Assembly: GCA_016617785.1 (NCBI GenBank)
Contig: JADILM010000006.1
Coordinates: 1,426,001-1,490,000, forward strand
Origin: Sporobolomyces roseus
Lineage: Eukaryota > Basidiomycota > Microbotryomycetes > Sporidiobolales > Sporidiobolaceae
Length of the DNA: 64,000 bases
Direction of reading: 5' to 3'
This document shows, piece by piece, positions 52,457 through 64,000 of this stretch. Position 1 is the first letter of the stretch; every line of letters starts with the position of its first letter. Below the pieces are notes generated by a model. The model searched no databases. It saw only the letters and a program-made list of their open reading frames with translations, and was not told the DNA's origin. The translations under genes were made by a program, and so were the position numbers.

Positions 52457-52855
52457 AGCGAGAGAAGCGAGTCAGGAGGTGGGGATTGGAAAAAGGGTCG
52501 AGATTCGCTTGATTCGGCTAAGTTGGTTGCAAAAGTCCCGACTGTCTCTCTTCGCAAGCAGTACGAGTCTGTCCGAGCGTCGTCTAACCTTTCATGAGAG
52601 CGTGAGAAGCAGTCATCTCCCGCTCGGCCAATACTAGACTCTAGAAAACTTCTTCGCAACATCGCAGAGAGACTGCTGAGAGAGGGGAATTGCACTGCTT
52701 GTTCAAAGAGAACGACTTGTATTTGTACACAGAGAGACTGAACTTAGAAGCTGCGAGCGGAGGGGGTATGACCGACAGAAGAGGAAGAGGAGCGGAACCG
52801 ATTGATAGAACGACAAAGAACGACAGGCTTGCGATAGAACGACGACGAGGGTGTT
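52457..52855. other. Intergenic
   Basis: About 400 nt between EHD3's start and the copper transporter's stop. Promoter of EHD3; no gene seen. Confidence 0.4.
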
Positions 52856-53821
52856 TTAGCAACAGCAATCACCCCTGGCTTGTGGTGAGTCATCGATAGT
52901 CTCCGTTTCGTGTGGGGTAGCCGTATCGCGCTGTACGGTACAAGTCATCGAAAACATCAGCTCGATTCGAGAGGCCTGAGATTTTCAGAGATTGACGACG
53001 TACAGCAGAGATGAAATGACCGATAGTACCACCCAGTACGATGACAAAGAATACTCCGCCGTTGTACGACATGACGAGTAACATGAGTACGTATGCCGTT
53101 CCAAACGAGATTCCATAGAATGCAGATCTGATAATCTGTTGATTGTAACTCGGGCTACGAACAAGTCCTTCATCTAATCAGTACGGCAATCGATCAGTGA
53201 TGAGCCTGAAGGGAGAACGTACCGGAAAGGAGCGGGAACGAGAGCGTTTGCGGGCAAAGGAGATTTCGAAGAACTTGCGACGGCGGCCAAGGCGGCGGTT
53301 TCGCGACGATAGTACGAGGATCGGATTTGTCGATCATAGTCACGTCCCATACGGCGGAACATCTCGAGGACTACAACCATGAAGAAGATCTAGAGGTGTG
53401 GGAGGGTGAGTGTCAGTGACGGCGAAGAAAGAGCGAGAGCGGAGGATGGTGGGAAGGTACACCGATGAGAGATCCGATGTAGCCTCCGATTGAACGGATA
53501 CGCCAATCTTGTGAGATGAAGCAAGCTGTGGGAGGAACGAGAACAAAGTGAGCCGAGGAGTTTCTCCCGAGGAGCAGTCTCGAAAGCAGCTCACCATCGA
53601 CAGTTTGCCAGTTCCAAATCATACTGATCTGTAGCACATTGGAAGTCGCGTATCATTAGTATGATGTTAGGAGAGGAAGGGGGAAGAGACACCGAGGAGC
53701 ACCGAGTGAGTTTAAAAAGTATGCGGGAGGGGCTCACTTTGCAATCACCAGTACCCATATCCATTCCACTGGTAGAAGAGCCAGAGTGGCTATCCATTCC
53801 AGACATAGTACCGTGTTCCAT
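52856..53821 (-). CDS. CTR-family copper transporter
   Basis: Exons 53821-53738, 53628-53595, 53525-53461, 53389-53223, 53154-53004 and 52930-52856 give 191 residues. CTR proteins form trimers that import Cu(I) at the plasma membrane or release it from the vacuole. The N-terminus is Met/His-rich (MEHGTMSGMDSHSG, then GMDMGTGDC). After a first membrane span (SIGGYIGSLIGIFFMVVVLE) and a cytosolic loop, the second span has the M-x3-M motif (VLMLLVMSYNGG) and the third a GG-x2-G helix-packing motif (VIVLGGTIGHFISAV). The C-terminus ends GDCCC, a copper-handing Cys cluster. The last exon was chosen in the frame that gives this CCC end; another frame would end GDYR. Donor GTACCT is used after exon 3. 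Confidence 0.9.
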
Positions 53822-55012
53822 TCTAGCGAATCTGCTTGTTGTTCGAGGTGACTAGAGAGGAAAAGGAGTTGAAGTGTATTTCGAAAATGATTTCTGTCGG
53901 GTCAAGTCGCTTCTCAGCTATTCCGATCACTTCACTACGATCACAAGATTGCATGTGACTTACTGAGGGCGAAGAGAGGCGGGAAACGAGTATTGAAAGG
54001 TTCGAGCGAAAAAAGTGATGGGAAGGAAAGAAAGAGTGGTTCGTCAATCTCTGTCAGACTTTGAAGGACGCCGAGCTTTGACTCAGAGAGACACGATCAC
54101 GTCAGTCTCGAGAGTCAGCGGGAGGGACGGGACGAGAGGAGGAGAGATGTGGTGAGATGAGAGGGGAGCTGATGGCGAAAGAAGAGTGAAGTGAGGAAAA
54201 TACAAGATTGACGAAGAAGCAGGCATGTGAGGAAGCAGGGGGAGATAAGGAGATGCTCAGAGCATAAGTACGAAGCAGCTGGAAAGTAGTCGAAGCGGTA
54301 TGTAGAGTGAGAAGGGGGAAATGAAGCGAGACCTCGAAGAGAGGCGAAACCGTTTCAAGTTGCCATTTTCCCTCAAACTCGCATATCCAGACCTCGATTT
54401 CCTATGCGCTATTTTTGTAGAGTGCTCTGGCGGTTCTGTGGAGTAGCTCGAACTTGGCTGAGTGCTGTGGGAGGAAGACTGGAGGCTTATAGATCAAAGG
54501 AACGAGGGGAGAGAGAGATAGACAAGGAAGAGAGCTAGGAGGGCTTTGAGAGCTTGCAGTAGATTTTGAGGGGTCACTGAAGCTGTCGGGCGGTAGTCTG
54601 AGTCGAACAGCGAGATAGAGAAGTGAGGAAGTGAAGGGAAGAGAAGAGGGGAAGAAATTGCCGCGCTTTCCAAATTTCTGAGGCAAAGGGAGCAAATTTC
54701 GAATGCGCTGTTTCCGCGACACTCTCGAAAGGACACGAAACCGAGAGAGAGAAACCGGAAACTCTTCACTTACAACCCCTGGGACAGAATCTACACAAAG
54801 AGAAGACGAATTTTGCGTATAGACAAAAAAACAAAGATACAAGAGTTTGATATAAAGCGAGGGCTAGAGAGAGACTATGTGATATGGCAACAAAGGAAAG
54901 GGAGTTTCGTCGTATATGGAAAATAGAGAGAGGTGGATATAGCGATATTGGTATTGAGCGAGAGACGAAAATGTCGGTTTGGTATTGAGTGAGAGGTTTC
55001 TTCGAGCGAAAA
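53822..55012. other. Intergenic, about 1.2 kb
   Basis: Between the copper transporter ATG and the WC-2 stop. It should hold the CTR promoter and the WC-2 3' end. A minus-strand open frame at 54402-54842 overlaps nothing but shows no protein features. I see no supportable gene or known copper-response element. Confidence 0.4.
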
Positions 55013-56745
55013 TCAAGCATTCTTAGCTTTAGCTTCCGCTTTCTTGTTCTTGGAGACGAGCTTGGCGTAGCGTAGACCTGTAGAGAGGGAGGGACAATGA
55101 TGAGCCGGAGGAGGAGGAAGAGAGAAAAGGAAGAAAACGCACCACATGCGTTGCAAAGCGATTTGGGTCCATCAGGTCCCTGTACGTTCAAGGATCTAGT
55201 ATCAGAGACGTGTAAGACAGTGATACAGCATCAACAGATACGCACCTTTCGCCATTCAGGAGAATCAACCGTTCCGCAATCGCGACAGACAAACTCTCCT
55301 TCCTCGACCCTGATCTTCTTCTTCTTCTTTTCTCCAGTCGCATCACCCTTGACTCCATTCGCACTGATTCCGATACCGAGAGCGCCGTAAGTGTTCGAGG
55401 AGGAAGGAATGAGGGTTTGGGTTTGAACGAGACCGGTTGCTGGATCGATCACGCTTGAGGTGCGAGAGTCGAAAGATTCTGCTCGATAGATACCGGGAGG
55501 GAAGGGAGCTACGAAGTAACGTGTACGGTATGAGTTCGGTGAGCGGAGAAGGAAAGGAAAAAGATGAGAAAGCGTGCCTGTCGTAGGAGTACTATCTCCT
55601 TCGATGTCCTGTGAACGACGGCTTCAGAGCATCAGCAACAGCTGAATGCGATGCGAATGAATCGAAGGCCCACCTTGTACATGACCAATAATTCCTGCCT
55701 CAACCTCTCGTTCTCAAACTTCAACTCGAGGAAAGAATCGAGCATAGCGGCATTCTTCGAAGGGTAAGGCCTCGCCATCGCAAAGAAGCATTTCGCATTC
55801 TCCTGACCTTCCACCGGTGTAGTCGAGGCGTAGTACCAATGACCGGTGATCTCAAAGAGGATGTAACTTCCAGGCTTCGTCTTGAATCGATAGTAGAGGG
55901 AAAGGGATTCTTGAGTTTTGCTAGCTTCGGTGAAATCTCTTCGGACTGCTTCAGAGTCGTCTGGGTGAATGAAATCGAAGACTGAACGTCCGAACAAGTC
56001 GTCGGGAGACCATTGGGCGAGTTCTCGAATGCAAGGTGTAGCGTAAACGAATTCTCCTTTTGGACTCAAAACGTGCATGAAATCCTATTGTCACCGAGTT
56101 TGAATCAGTCGACGTTTCTGCAAAAAGGAAGAACTCCGCGCGACGGGGATTGACTCGAAGGAAAGGGGAAAGTCGCGAAGCGAGATTAGGATCGGAATAG
56201 GGGCTCACCTGCATCTCAGTGATGATGTGTTCACTCCAGTTCTTCCTAGTTGTGAACAGACTCGTAGTAGAACTCCCTTTCGCATTCAAAGAAGCGCCTT
56301 CTGGACGTTGACTGTAGAAACAGCTTGAATCAGCGAAAAGAGGTTGAATGAGAGAGGTCTCCTAAGGTTAACTCACTAAGGGGCACTCGCACCACCGAAA
56401 GAAGATTCTCTCCTGTGAAGTTGTCCAGCATTCTTCATCTTTCCTACGTCACTGCCTGAAAGAGAGAGAGATAAGGATGTTAGTGGCAACTTCGGGAGGG
56501 GGAAAAGAGGTAAAGAACTCGCTTTTCTGCTTGCTGAGTGCATCAGTTGGAGCTACAGGTGGTGAATAAGAGCTGTAAGATGGGTTCCCGTGCGAAGGCA
56601 TGTTGTGATTGAAAGTGGAGGTAGAAGAAGAAGGGGGAAAGAAGGAAGAAGTTGAACTTGGTTGTTGAAGATTTGAACTAGATATGTAGGGTTGAGGTTC
56701 GCCGTACTGAGTTGCACATTGATACTGAGAGCTCTGGTCGTTCAT
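55013..56745 (-). CDS. White collar-2 type blue-light regulator (PAS + GATA zinc finger)
   Basis: Exons 56745-56523, 56455-56377, 56311-56209, 56084-55674, 55608-55578, 55508-55246, 55179-55143 and 55077-55013 give 403 residues. WC-2 pairs with the photoreceptor WC-1 to drive light-induced transcription. After a Gln/Ser/Pro/Tyr-rich start, a PAS domain runs from about residue 136 to 250 (DFMHVLSPKGEFVYATPCIR, ELAQWSPDDLFGRSVFDFIH, then ILFEITGHWYYA). A coil-like FLELKFENERLRQELLVMYK follows, then a C-x2-C-x18-C-x2-C GATA finger (CRDCGTVDSPEW...LCNACGLRYAK) and a basic tail KLVSKNKKAEAKAKNA. Two introns appear to start with GC (56522 GCGAGT and 55577 GCACGC). Confidence 0.93.
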
Positions 56746-57218
56746 TGAGCGAGAAAGGAGGTGATGCGAAAGAAAGCGAAGCTGAATGGAAATGCGAGAA
56801 GGGGAACAGTCCGAGTTCCTAAGCAGCAGTTTCGCAAAGTTCTAAGGGGGAACTAATTGAGATTAGTAAGTCGGTAACGGGAGCTCGATACCCCGCTAGA
56901 TTGAAGTTCAATTGAAGCAAGAAATCCGATCGGACTTCCCAGGAGGTGAAGTCAAAAATCTCGCTCATTTGCGCCTCGACCGCTACAGTTCGCAACGTAG
57001 ACGAGGAAAAAGGTTGCAATAGACTGGACTGAATCGACATAAGGATACGTACTGCAAAAATAAACACCGATACAGAAACGAACGTGGAGAGCGTGAGAGG
57101 GGAGAAGAAAAAGCGAAATGAGAGGCGGAGGAGGCAACGACGAGGGTGGGGTATAGGGCAGACGAGTGCGACGGTGAATTGCGAGAGAGAGAGAGAGAGA
57201 GGGAAATATGAGGAGAGA
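56746..57218. promoter_or_regulatory. Promoter of WC-2 and 3' end of the kinesin gene
   Basis: About 470 nt with a (GA)n run at 57183-57202. No gene seen. Confidence 0.4.
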
Positions 57219-60200
57219 TTAGAGGCAGTTGACTGTTGCGAGAAATAGTCGAATGTCAATTCCTAGCTCGGAAGTGCAATCTCCGAAGGTGAAAAGTCGA
57301 AACTCACATTTGCTTCGTTTCTTACTAGCAGCTTGCATTCGTAACTCCATCTCTTGACGAGCTCGTTCAGCTCGAGCTTCACGATTCCGTTGATCTTGAA
57401 GACGTTCCTCCATGTCGAGAACGGATTGACGATAACTTTCACTAGTTGTATGAGAATCTTGAGCCTGCAGACGTTGGTCCTTCGTCAGTACACGCTCATG
57501 AGAAGATCAGACTAGCTCGGGTTGAAGCTTACCTCGACCCGTAACCGTTCATTCTCACTTTTGTACTGATCTCGTTCCCTGACAATCTCGTTCGCGTTCA
57601 TTCGAGTCTTTCGCAAGTTCCTTTCCGAATCGTTGAGAGCAGATTCGAGAGTGTTGATCAAGTCGGTATTCGCTTGGTTCTCGGATTCGAGGCGAGAGAT
57701 TTCGGAAGAGTTGAGGTTCAGCTTCGAATGAGTCTGTTCGAGTTCTCCTTCGCAGTGAGTCAGCTGCTTCGTCAATCGTGCGATCTAGCGAGAGTGAATC
57801 AATGTCAGTAAGTAGCCTCGATCGAAAGACGAGCAAGGGAAAGTATACATACTTGAGATTCTTGCTCTTCAAAGCGTTTCGCGATTCGAGGATCGATAGG
57901 TTGGGAATCGGATCGAAGGCTAGTAGCAATTGTATCGTTCGAGATAGAGTTTCGACCGTGTCCGTTGCTAGACGAACTTGAGGAGCGTGCGGCGCGAGAG
58001 AGGGGAAGACCGGAGGGTACGGGAGGAAGAGGAGAATTTGGAACGGGTGCTGCAGGAGGTGGCATCGATGGAGGAGGAGCTGCGGGAGGTAGGAAGCGAG
58101 AGTCGGGTCGAGGCGAGTTGCGACCGAATTCATGAACAGGAGACATGGCTCGTTCAGGAGTCGAACCATTCGGTGAGCCAACTCTCGGAGTCGAATCGTT
58201 GGCAGGAATCGGTGAGGATGCGGAAGGATGTGAGGGGAGGATACCGAGACCGACTGAACTGGTGTGGTTTGAGGAAGAGAGAGACGCGCGAGCTAATTGA
58301 GTCGAAAGCGAATCTCGTTCCTTGCGAGTTTTGACGAGTTCAGAATCGAGTTTGATGACTGAAGCTCGGTATTGCTCGAGATCCTTGAAGATCGAGTCAT
58401 ACTGAGGCTTCTTCTGGCTGTCTCCACCTCGAAGGTCGTGGACCTCGGTCATCAACCTTTCCCGCTCCTGTTGAGATTCGAGGAGTGCTTTCTCGACCGT
58501 GCTGAGAGCGTCCAGCGCTTCTTGCAGTTCGTTGTCGCTTGCCCTCGGAGTGACTGTACTTGCCTTAGAGTCGAGTCGTTGATTGAGGAGGTCGATCTCT
58601 TCCTTCTGTCCATCGAGAACTCCTTCGTGCTGTTTCGAGATGCCCGCCAGTTTCGAGTTCATCGCGTCGTACTTCGATGTGAAAGTTGCGAGAGATGTTT
58701 GAGCGGCCTCCTGACTTGTTCGCATGGCGTTGAGTTCGGAAAGGGCTTTTTGATGGGAAATCTTGACTTCGTCTCTTTCGGTGACGACAGCTTGGAGGGT
58801 CTCCTCGTGTTTCTTGACGAGCTCAGCGAGGGCAGAAGCGTGTTGGTTTTGCTGTTCGGCGAGAAATTGAGCGTGTTCGGCTTTCGTCTGCTCGAGAGAG
58901 GTTTGATGATCGGATGAGAGTGTCGAGAGGGCATCCGAATGCTCCTTCGAGAGTTCTTGAGTAACCGATGTGTGCTTGTCGTCGAGGGCCGAACGCAATT
59001 GTTCGAGAGCGGCCTCACGTTGCTACGACAGAGCGCAAGAATGATAAGCGCAATCAAAGACAGGGAAAAGCGGAAACTTCGAAACTTACCTGTTTCGCGT
59101 CTTCGAAAGCACTCGTCTGCGCTATCCGTTTCTCCGATAGTAACAGCTCTTGCCCATCCTCAACATTACGTTGAAGCGATTCCCTCTCCGCGTTCAAGTC
59201 TTCCATCTGCTTAGCGTGACCTTGCCTCATCTCGGTGATCGATTGTTCGTGAGCAGCTTGGAGTTCTTCGAAAGCTGATCGGTGCTGAGAAGCCAAGTTG
59301 CTGGAGGTTTCGTCGAGGGTCGAGGCGTATCGATCGGAAGCTGAAACGAGGTCAGCGGCATGTTGCGCTTTAAGGGATTCGAGTTGAGACAGATGAGATT
59401 CCTCCTTTTCGCCGATCTCGCGCGAGAGGTCCGACTTGACGAGCTCGAAGGCAGCGGCGTGAGAAGCTGTGAGCTCGGCGAGACGGACAGCGAGAGCTTG
59501 TTCGATTTCGGGACCGATTCGTTCCATCGTTCGCTCGTGTTCAGATCGAAGTCGCGAAAGTTCCGCTGAATGTTCGTTCGTTTTCTCCTGTAACATCTGC
59601 TCGTGTTGGGTCTTGAGAGAGGTGAGCGCTTCGTCGTGAGAAACAGCGAGAGATCGGAGAGCTTCTTCGTGTTCAGCTTGCTTCGTCGAAAGGATTTCGT
59701 CTCGTTCGGTCGTCAGGCGCTGCAGAGTAGCATCGTGTTCCTCCTTCGTCCGTGTGAGAGCCGATAAATGATCGGAGATAGTCGAATCGAGGATTCGTTG
59801 ATGCTCTGTCGTCGAGGAAGAATTGGATCAGTCAAACTCATTTCGAGGAAAGATCACAAGAATGAGGACATACCATCGACAAGTTCTTTCTTCGCAGCTT
59901 CAAGAGTCTCCTGCGCTTCTTGACGAGACTGATCGAGCTCCCCTCGCTTCGCCTCGAGCTCGACTTGGAGAGTGCGAAGTTGGTGGTCGTAGTGATTCGC
60001 TTGAGGTCGACCTTCGAGCTCCGTCCTCAACTTCTCGATCTCGGTCGAAACGTTGACGACTTGATCTCGGGAGAGCATAGTCAACTCGTCGTGTTGTCGT
60101 TGAAGAGTCGATAGCTTGTCCTCGAGTTCGCTCATGGCCTCTCGATGAGTCGATTCTTTCTTCGCCATCGAGCGCATAAGATCGTCGAGACGGTTGGCGT

Positions 60201-63200
60201 TGGTTGTTTCGTCGCTCTCTGTCGAGTTGATACTGCCGAGACCGAGACCGGTTGACGCAAAGTCGGCTTTGATGGCATCGAAAGCTGCTCGGGTACGAGG
60301 AGAAAGGTTGAGATCGTGATCAGAAGGTTGAGATGGTGGGGGAGTCGAAGAGCGTCCATTCGTGAGGAGGACAGGAGGAGGAGCGGGACTCGGGGATACG
60401 GAACCTTCGAAAGTCGGAGTCGGAGGAGGGAGAGGAGATGTTGGAGATTTGAGCTGGTTCAAAGTTGTTTCGAGTGCAGAGATCTCCTCCTCACGCTCGT
60501 TGAGAACCGACTGGAGTTTCATGACTTCATTCTTCATTTGTTCATAACTCCGTTCGTTCGTTGCTCCGTAGAAGCTCTCGCGTCGATGGTCCGATGTCGG
60601 AGAGGGAGAGATGGGTCGAGGACTCGGAGGGGAAGGTAATTGCGAGGAGATTTGCGATGATAAGGAGGCCGCAGACAACTCCTGTGAGAGTGACGCCGCA
60701 CGCGAATGCGACGGCGAGGCTAACACTCCCTGTCCGCGGCCGAGAAAAGACAGTCGGTGAGAAGGGGATAAGGGCATACTGCGTCGGGCTTGAGGTGAAC
60801 GAGCAGTGCGGATCGTGGTAGGAGAAGTGTTTCGACTGGCGAGAGGGGAAGCTGGATGAGCGAGTTCTTCAACTTCGTCGGTCTCTTCTTCATCATCTGC
60901 GTCAGGAACGAGTTGTCGACTGCGAGAGAATCGGGTCGAAGAAGGGGAAGTCGAGGCTGAACCGTTCGGACTTGATTCGGAGATTGATTGGACGAGTTTC
61001 GCTTCTTGAACTTGCGAGCTGAGGTCTTCGATCTCTTTCAACGATTGGGTGTACTTTGATTTGGCGTCCTCGAGTTCGGAGAGAGTCGCAGCGTGACTTT
61101 CTTTGAGCTGAGCCATCTGTTCTTGAATCGAGACTAGGAGAGGATCGGAGTGCGAGGAGCTAAGGTCGGAGGAAGGCGTGTGGTCATCGAGAGGATCGAT
61201 TTCGTCGTCGTCGGTTTCAGCGGGAGTGTGAGGAGGAGTGAGACTGCCAGGTCGACGGGAGAGGTTGATCTTTTGCCTCGCTGCTGCAACTCGAGATTCC
61301 ATCGTTCCTTGCGCCGATCTCATCTTGTCCGTCATCTCCTGCAACCTCTCCTTCTCTTGTGCCGCGTTCTCCGCCTTGACCCTCATCTCGTCGAGATCCC
61401 GCTCGAGTTCCAGCACCCGCTTGTCTTTCTCATCAATCTCTGCTAGTAAAAGTTTGTGCTCACCGCTCGTGTCGAGCAAAGTGAGACGAGCTTCGAGTTC
61501 CTTATAAGCCTCCTCCCTTCGTTCGATGTCCCGCGAGAGGATCTCGAGCTGATTCTGTAAAGACTGGGTCGATTCGTCGGATTTCGCGAGGCGAGCTTCG
61601 AGTTCTTTGATGTACAGCTCTGTCGATTCCGAGTGCTCACGGTTGCGAGAGAGCTCCTTGCGAAGATCGGTGACGGCGTTTCCAGTCGATTCGTCGGCAT
61701 CGTCCACCTCCTTGAGTTTCGCTTCGAGATCTCGAACGTAAGCTTCGGTAGTCGCTTCTCGTTCCGATAACTTGGCGACTCTGATCCGTAGCTCATCGAT
61801 GAGTTGCGAGCTGAGTTCGTTCGCCTTGGCCTCCTCCTCGATCCTCGCTTCGAGATCCCTCATTTCGTCCTCCGAGTGACCGAGTGCTGCCCGTGTGAGA
61901 GAGAGCTGAGACTCTAGTGCTGAGAGGGATCGTTCGTACTCCTCGACGATGGGTTCGACTGCTCGTTCGAATTGTTCACGAGACATTGAGTTTGAAGACC
62001 CTCCAGATTCGGCTCGAGCGAGATCGGCGGTGAGTTGAGCGACTTTCTGCTGTAATTCAGCTTCATCGAGGGTTGGCGCTCCATCGATACTCCTTCGTAC
62101 ACCTTCCTCGGCGATAGAAGCCATTCCCGCTCCATCTCCCGATTTGATGACCGAGAGTTCTGCTCTCAATTTGAGTATCGTTCTCTGCAGATGTTCGATA
62201 TCGTCCCATCCGACTTCGACCTCGTTGATTTCGGCGCGATTCTTGATGTTGCGAGCTCGATTGGCGTACTTGAGAGTCGAAAGGGTTTCGCTCAAGTTGT
62301 ATTCGGTCGGAGAGACGCAAGCGACCATCATCGTTTTGCTGTTGCCGCCGAGAGAGTCTTGTAACAATCTCGTGAGCTTCGAATCCCGATAAGGAATGTG
62401 GGTAGCTTTCTTGGTAGGGTCGCCGAGTGCTGAAATAACGTTGCCGAGGGAACTGAGTCCAGCGTTCTGTTTGCATAATGGGAATGCTCAGTCTGCGTTC
62501 GTGAGGAGGGAAAGAGCTATCGGAACTCACAATTGAGATTCCTTCTTTCGCACGATCACCGAGAGCTGAAGTTCGTTTGAGCTGAAAAAAAGGAACGAAA
62601 ATGTCAATTCGAGATTCGCAAATTCGAAGAAGACGATCACGCTTACTCGTTCTGAACCAGCCAAATCAACAAAATGAAACTTCGAAGTCACGATAGACCA
62701 GGCGTCGCCACCATTCGGGGTCGTAGGTGGATCGTCGACGGGAGAAGCAGCAGGACTCATCGGTCTACCAATCTGACTCGGCGGTCGAAGTCCAGAACGA
62801 CTCGCTGGTCGACCTGAAGGTGTCGATGGTCGAGCACCAGGAGTGGGCGAGGTGACACGAGGTAGACCGGAGAGACGATTCTGAACTCGAGGAGATTGAG
62901 GAGATGTCGGTACAGAGGAGGAAGTGGCAGAAGGGGGAGATCCTGAACCAGCCCATCTTCTTTGGGTGATCGTGAGGGAGAAGATGGCGTGAGATCGAGA
63001 CGATTGAGCGTTCATATCGGTTGCACCAGTTTGACGAAGCGTTGAGCCGGCAGAAAGAAGACTGTCAATCGATAGAAGTATCTCATTAGTTCCGCTTCTC
63101 CTGATTCTGCATCGCTCATAAGTATGACTTACTTCATGACTTCTGACGCGGTTACAACCTTGACTTCCCGTAATCCACTCCAAATGATGTTTCCCTGTTT

Positions 63201-63903
63201 GTCCTCCCGAATTTGAACGGTTGGTCGAACGTCGAGATCTCCGGCCAGCAGATCGATCAAGTCTTCGTTGTAGATTTCGACATATGATACTTTCGCAGTG
63301 AATGTCGAACCTCCAGCCGATTCCCGTTCAGTTTCCCTCATCCTTTCGAAAATCTCAGCGACCGCTCGAGGGGTAATTCCCTGTCTCTCATCTCCCATTA
63401 CTTCTTCTTCTTCTCCGATTCTATCTGTCCCCATCGTGTAACTCTTTCCTGAACTCGTTTGACCATAAGCGAGAATGGTCGCGTTCATTCCTTCGAGAAA
63501 CGAATCGACGAGAGGAGACGCTGATTCGTAGACTGCTGATTGACCTTCATGGGGACCTATCACTCGATCGTAAGTGAATGTTGACTTCGCTTGGGCATGT
63601 TTCGAGGCTGAAGGAGAGGGAGTGGAAGGGGCACCGCTGTCGGCTTGGAGAGAATTGAGACTGAGAGGGTTGACTGCGATACGCTGGAATCGATGCGGGA
63701 CGTTTGCAGATTCTGCTCCTGTATTCGGTCGAATACGAACCACTGTTCAAACCATGTGGGATCAGCGGTCAGTGCGAATTTCCAACAAACGCGTTGCAGG
63801 GAGGGGGGAAGTTCTGGAGACGACAAAACTCACCGACTTTGACAGAAGAGTCGTTAGCTACTGGACCCGAAGATTCCCTCCTCCTGCCAGCCGGAGCCAC
63901 CAT
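57219..63903 (-). CDS. Long kinesin motor with extended coiled coils (kinesin-4-like), 2015 residues
   Basis: Ten exons, 63903-63834, 63742-63133, 63061-62647, 62581-62531, 62466-59874, 59805-59090, 59022-57853, 57784-57533, 57464-57308 and 57232-57219, keep phase throughout. Motor hallmarks: P-loop GQTSSGKS at 117-124, [14 protein letters not shown], switch [12 protein letters not shown], switch [11 protein letters not shown], and [20 protein letters not shown]. Neck-side [20 protein letters not shown], plus motor details, suggest a kinesin-4/KIF4-21 type; the class is inferred. Residues ~430-2000 are mostly heptad-rich coiled coil broken by Ser/Pro-rich segments. A ~85-residue Ser/Pro/Gly-rich insert interrupts the motor between switch I and switch II. 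The C-terminus is KKRSKFNCL from a 14-nt last exon. The first exon begins [13 protein letters not shown]. Confidence 0.92.
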
Positions 63904-64000
63904 TCAAACGAGTAACTTGTCTTGAGCGAGATTGATGTCGAGGTTTAGGAAGAAAGGGGAGAGCAGTAAGATCGGAAGTGAGATAGGCGAGATACGGGGG
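63904..64000. promoter_or_regulatory. Upstream region of the kinesin gene
   Basis: Only 97 nt remain before the window edge; presumably promoter or 5' leader of the kinesin gene. Nothing specific is seen. Confidence 0.3.

Noticed and set aside
54402..54842. Minus-strand frame of 146 codons between CTR and WC-2
   Set aside because: No domain, splice context or promoter; Ser/Leu/Pro-rich reading of GA-rich DNA.

Overview
This is a nuclear segment from a fungus, most likely a basidiomycete. The genes are dense and on both strands. Most are cut by several short introns (about 50-110 nt) with GTRNGT-type donors, CTGAY-like branch sites and a CT-rich tract that often starts right after the donor. 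Clear homologues of fungal or eukaryotic housekeeping genes are present (ELP3, RPT1, PRO1, QCR9, PFK-2/FBPase-2), as are a white-collar-2-type GATA/PAS regulator and a Crb2/53BP1-type checkpoint protein. I cannot name the genus; the subphylum is undetermined. Exon coordinates below were read by eye with reading-phase checks, so a boundary may be off by a base or two.

Layout. 1-2.7 kb: 5' part of a Gln/Ser/Pro-rich protein (minus) and a candidate small spliced gene. 2.7-7.8 kb: Crb2/53BP1-like checkpoint mediator. 8.1-15.0 kb: three tandem minus-strand genes, namely PFK-2/FBPase-2, a REEP/TB2-DP1 membrane-shaping protein and glutamate 5-kinase. 15.2-25.8 kb: GSKIP-domain protein, ELP3, TRS23, RPT1 and an SCYL1/Cex1-like pseudokinase. 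26-31.4 kb: a block of four unrecognised genes, two of them large, divergent and Ser-rich. 31.7-35.2 kb: two tandem glycolipid-transfer-protein (GLTP) paralogues. 35.4-38.1 kb: QCR9 and a mitochondrial-carrier-family protein. 38.5-39.3 kb: an inverted, rearranged, broken partial copy of the allantoate-permease-type transporter gene found intact at 44-46.4 kb. 39.6-41.3 kb: a LisH-CTLH-CRA protein. 41.3-43.97 kb: a gene-poor island. 47-64 kb: a large Lys/Ser-rich nuclear-type protein, mitochondrial 3-hydroxyisobutyryl-CoA hydrolase, a CTR copper transporter, WC-2 and a 2015-residue kinesin.

The genes mostly serve separate housekeeping roles (DNA damage signalling, glycolytic control, proline synthesis, tRNA modification, vesicle tethering, proteasome, respiration, valine catabolism, copper uptake, light sensing, microtubule transport). 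I see no operon-like or biosynthetic cluster. Several gene pairs share short divergent promoters: PRO1/GSKIP, ELP3/TRS23, RPT1/SCYL1 and GLTP/QCR9. The most unusual items are a 15-nt plus 6-nt microexon pair in the PFK-2 gene, the shuffled inverted transporter duplicate, a GLTP paralogue that has lost key lipid-headgroup residues, and two GC-AG introns in WC-2.
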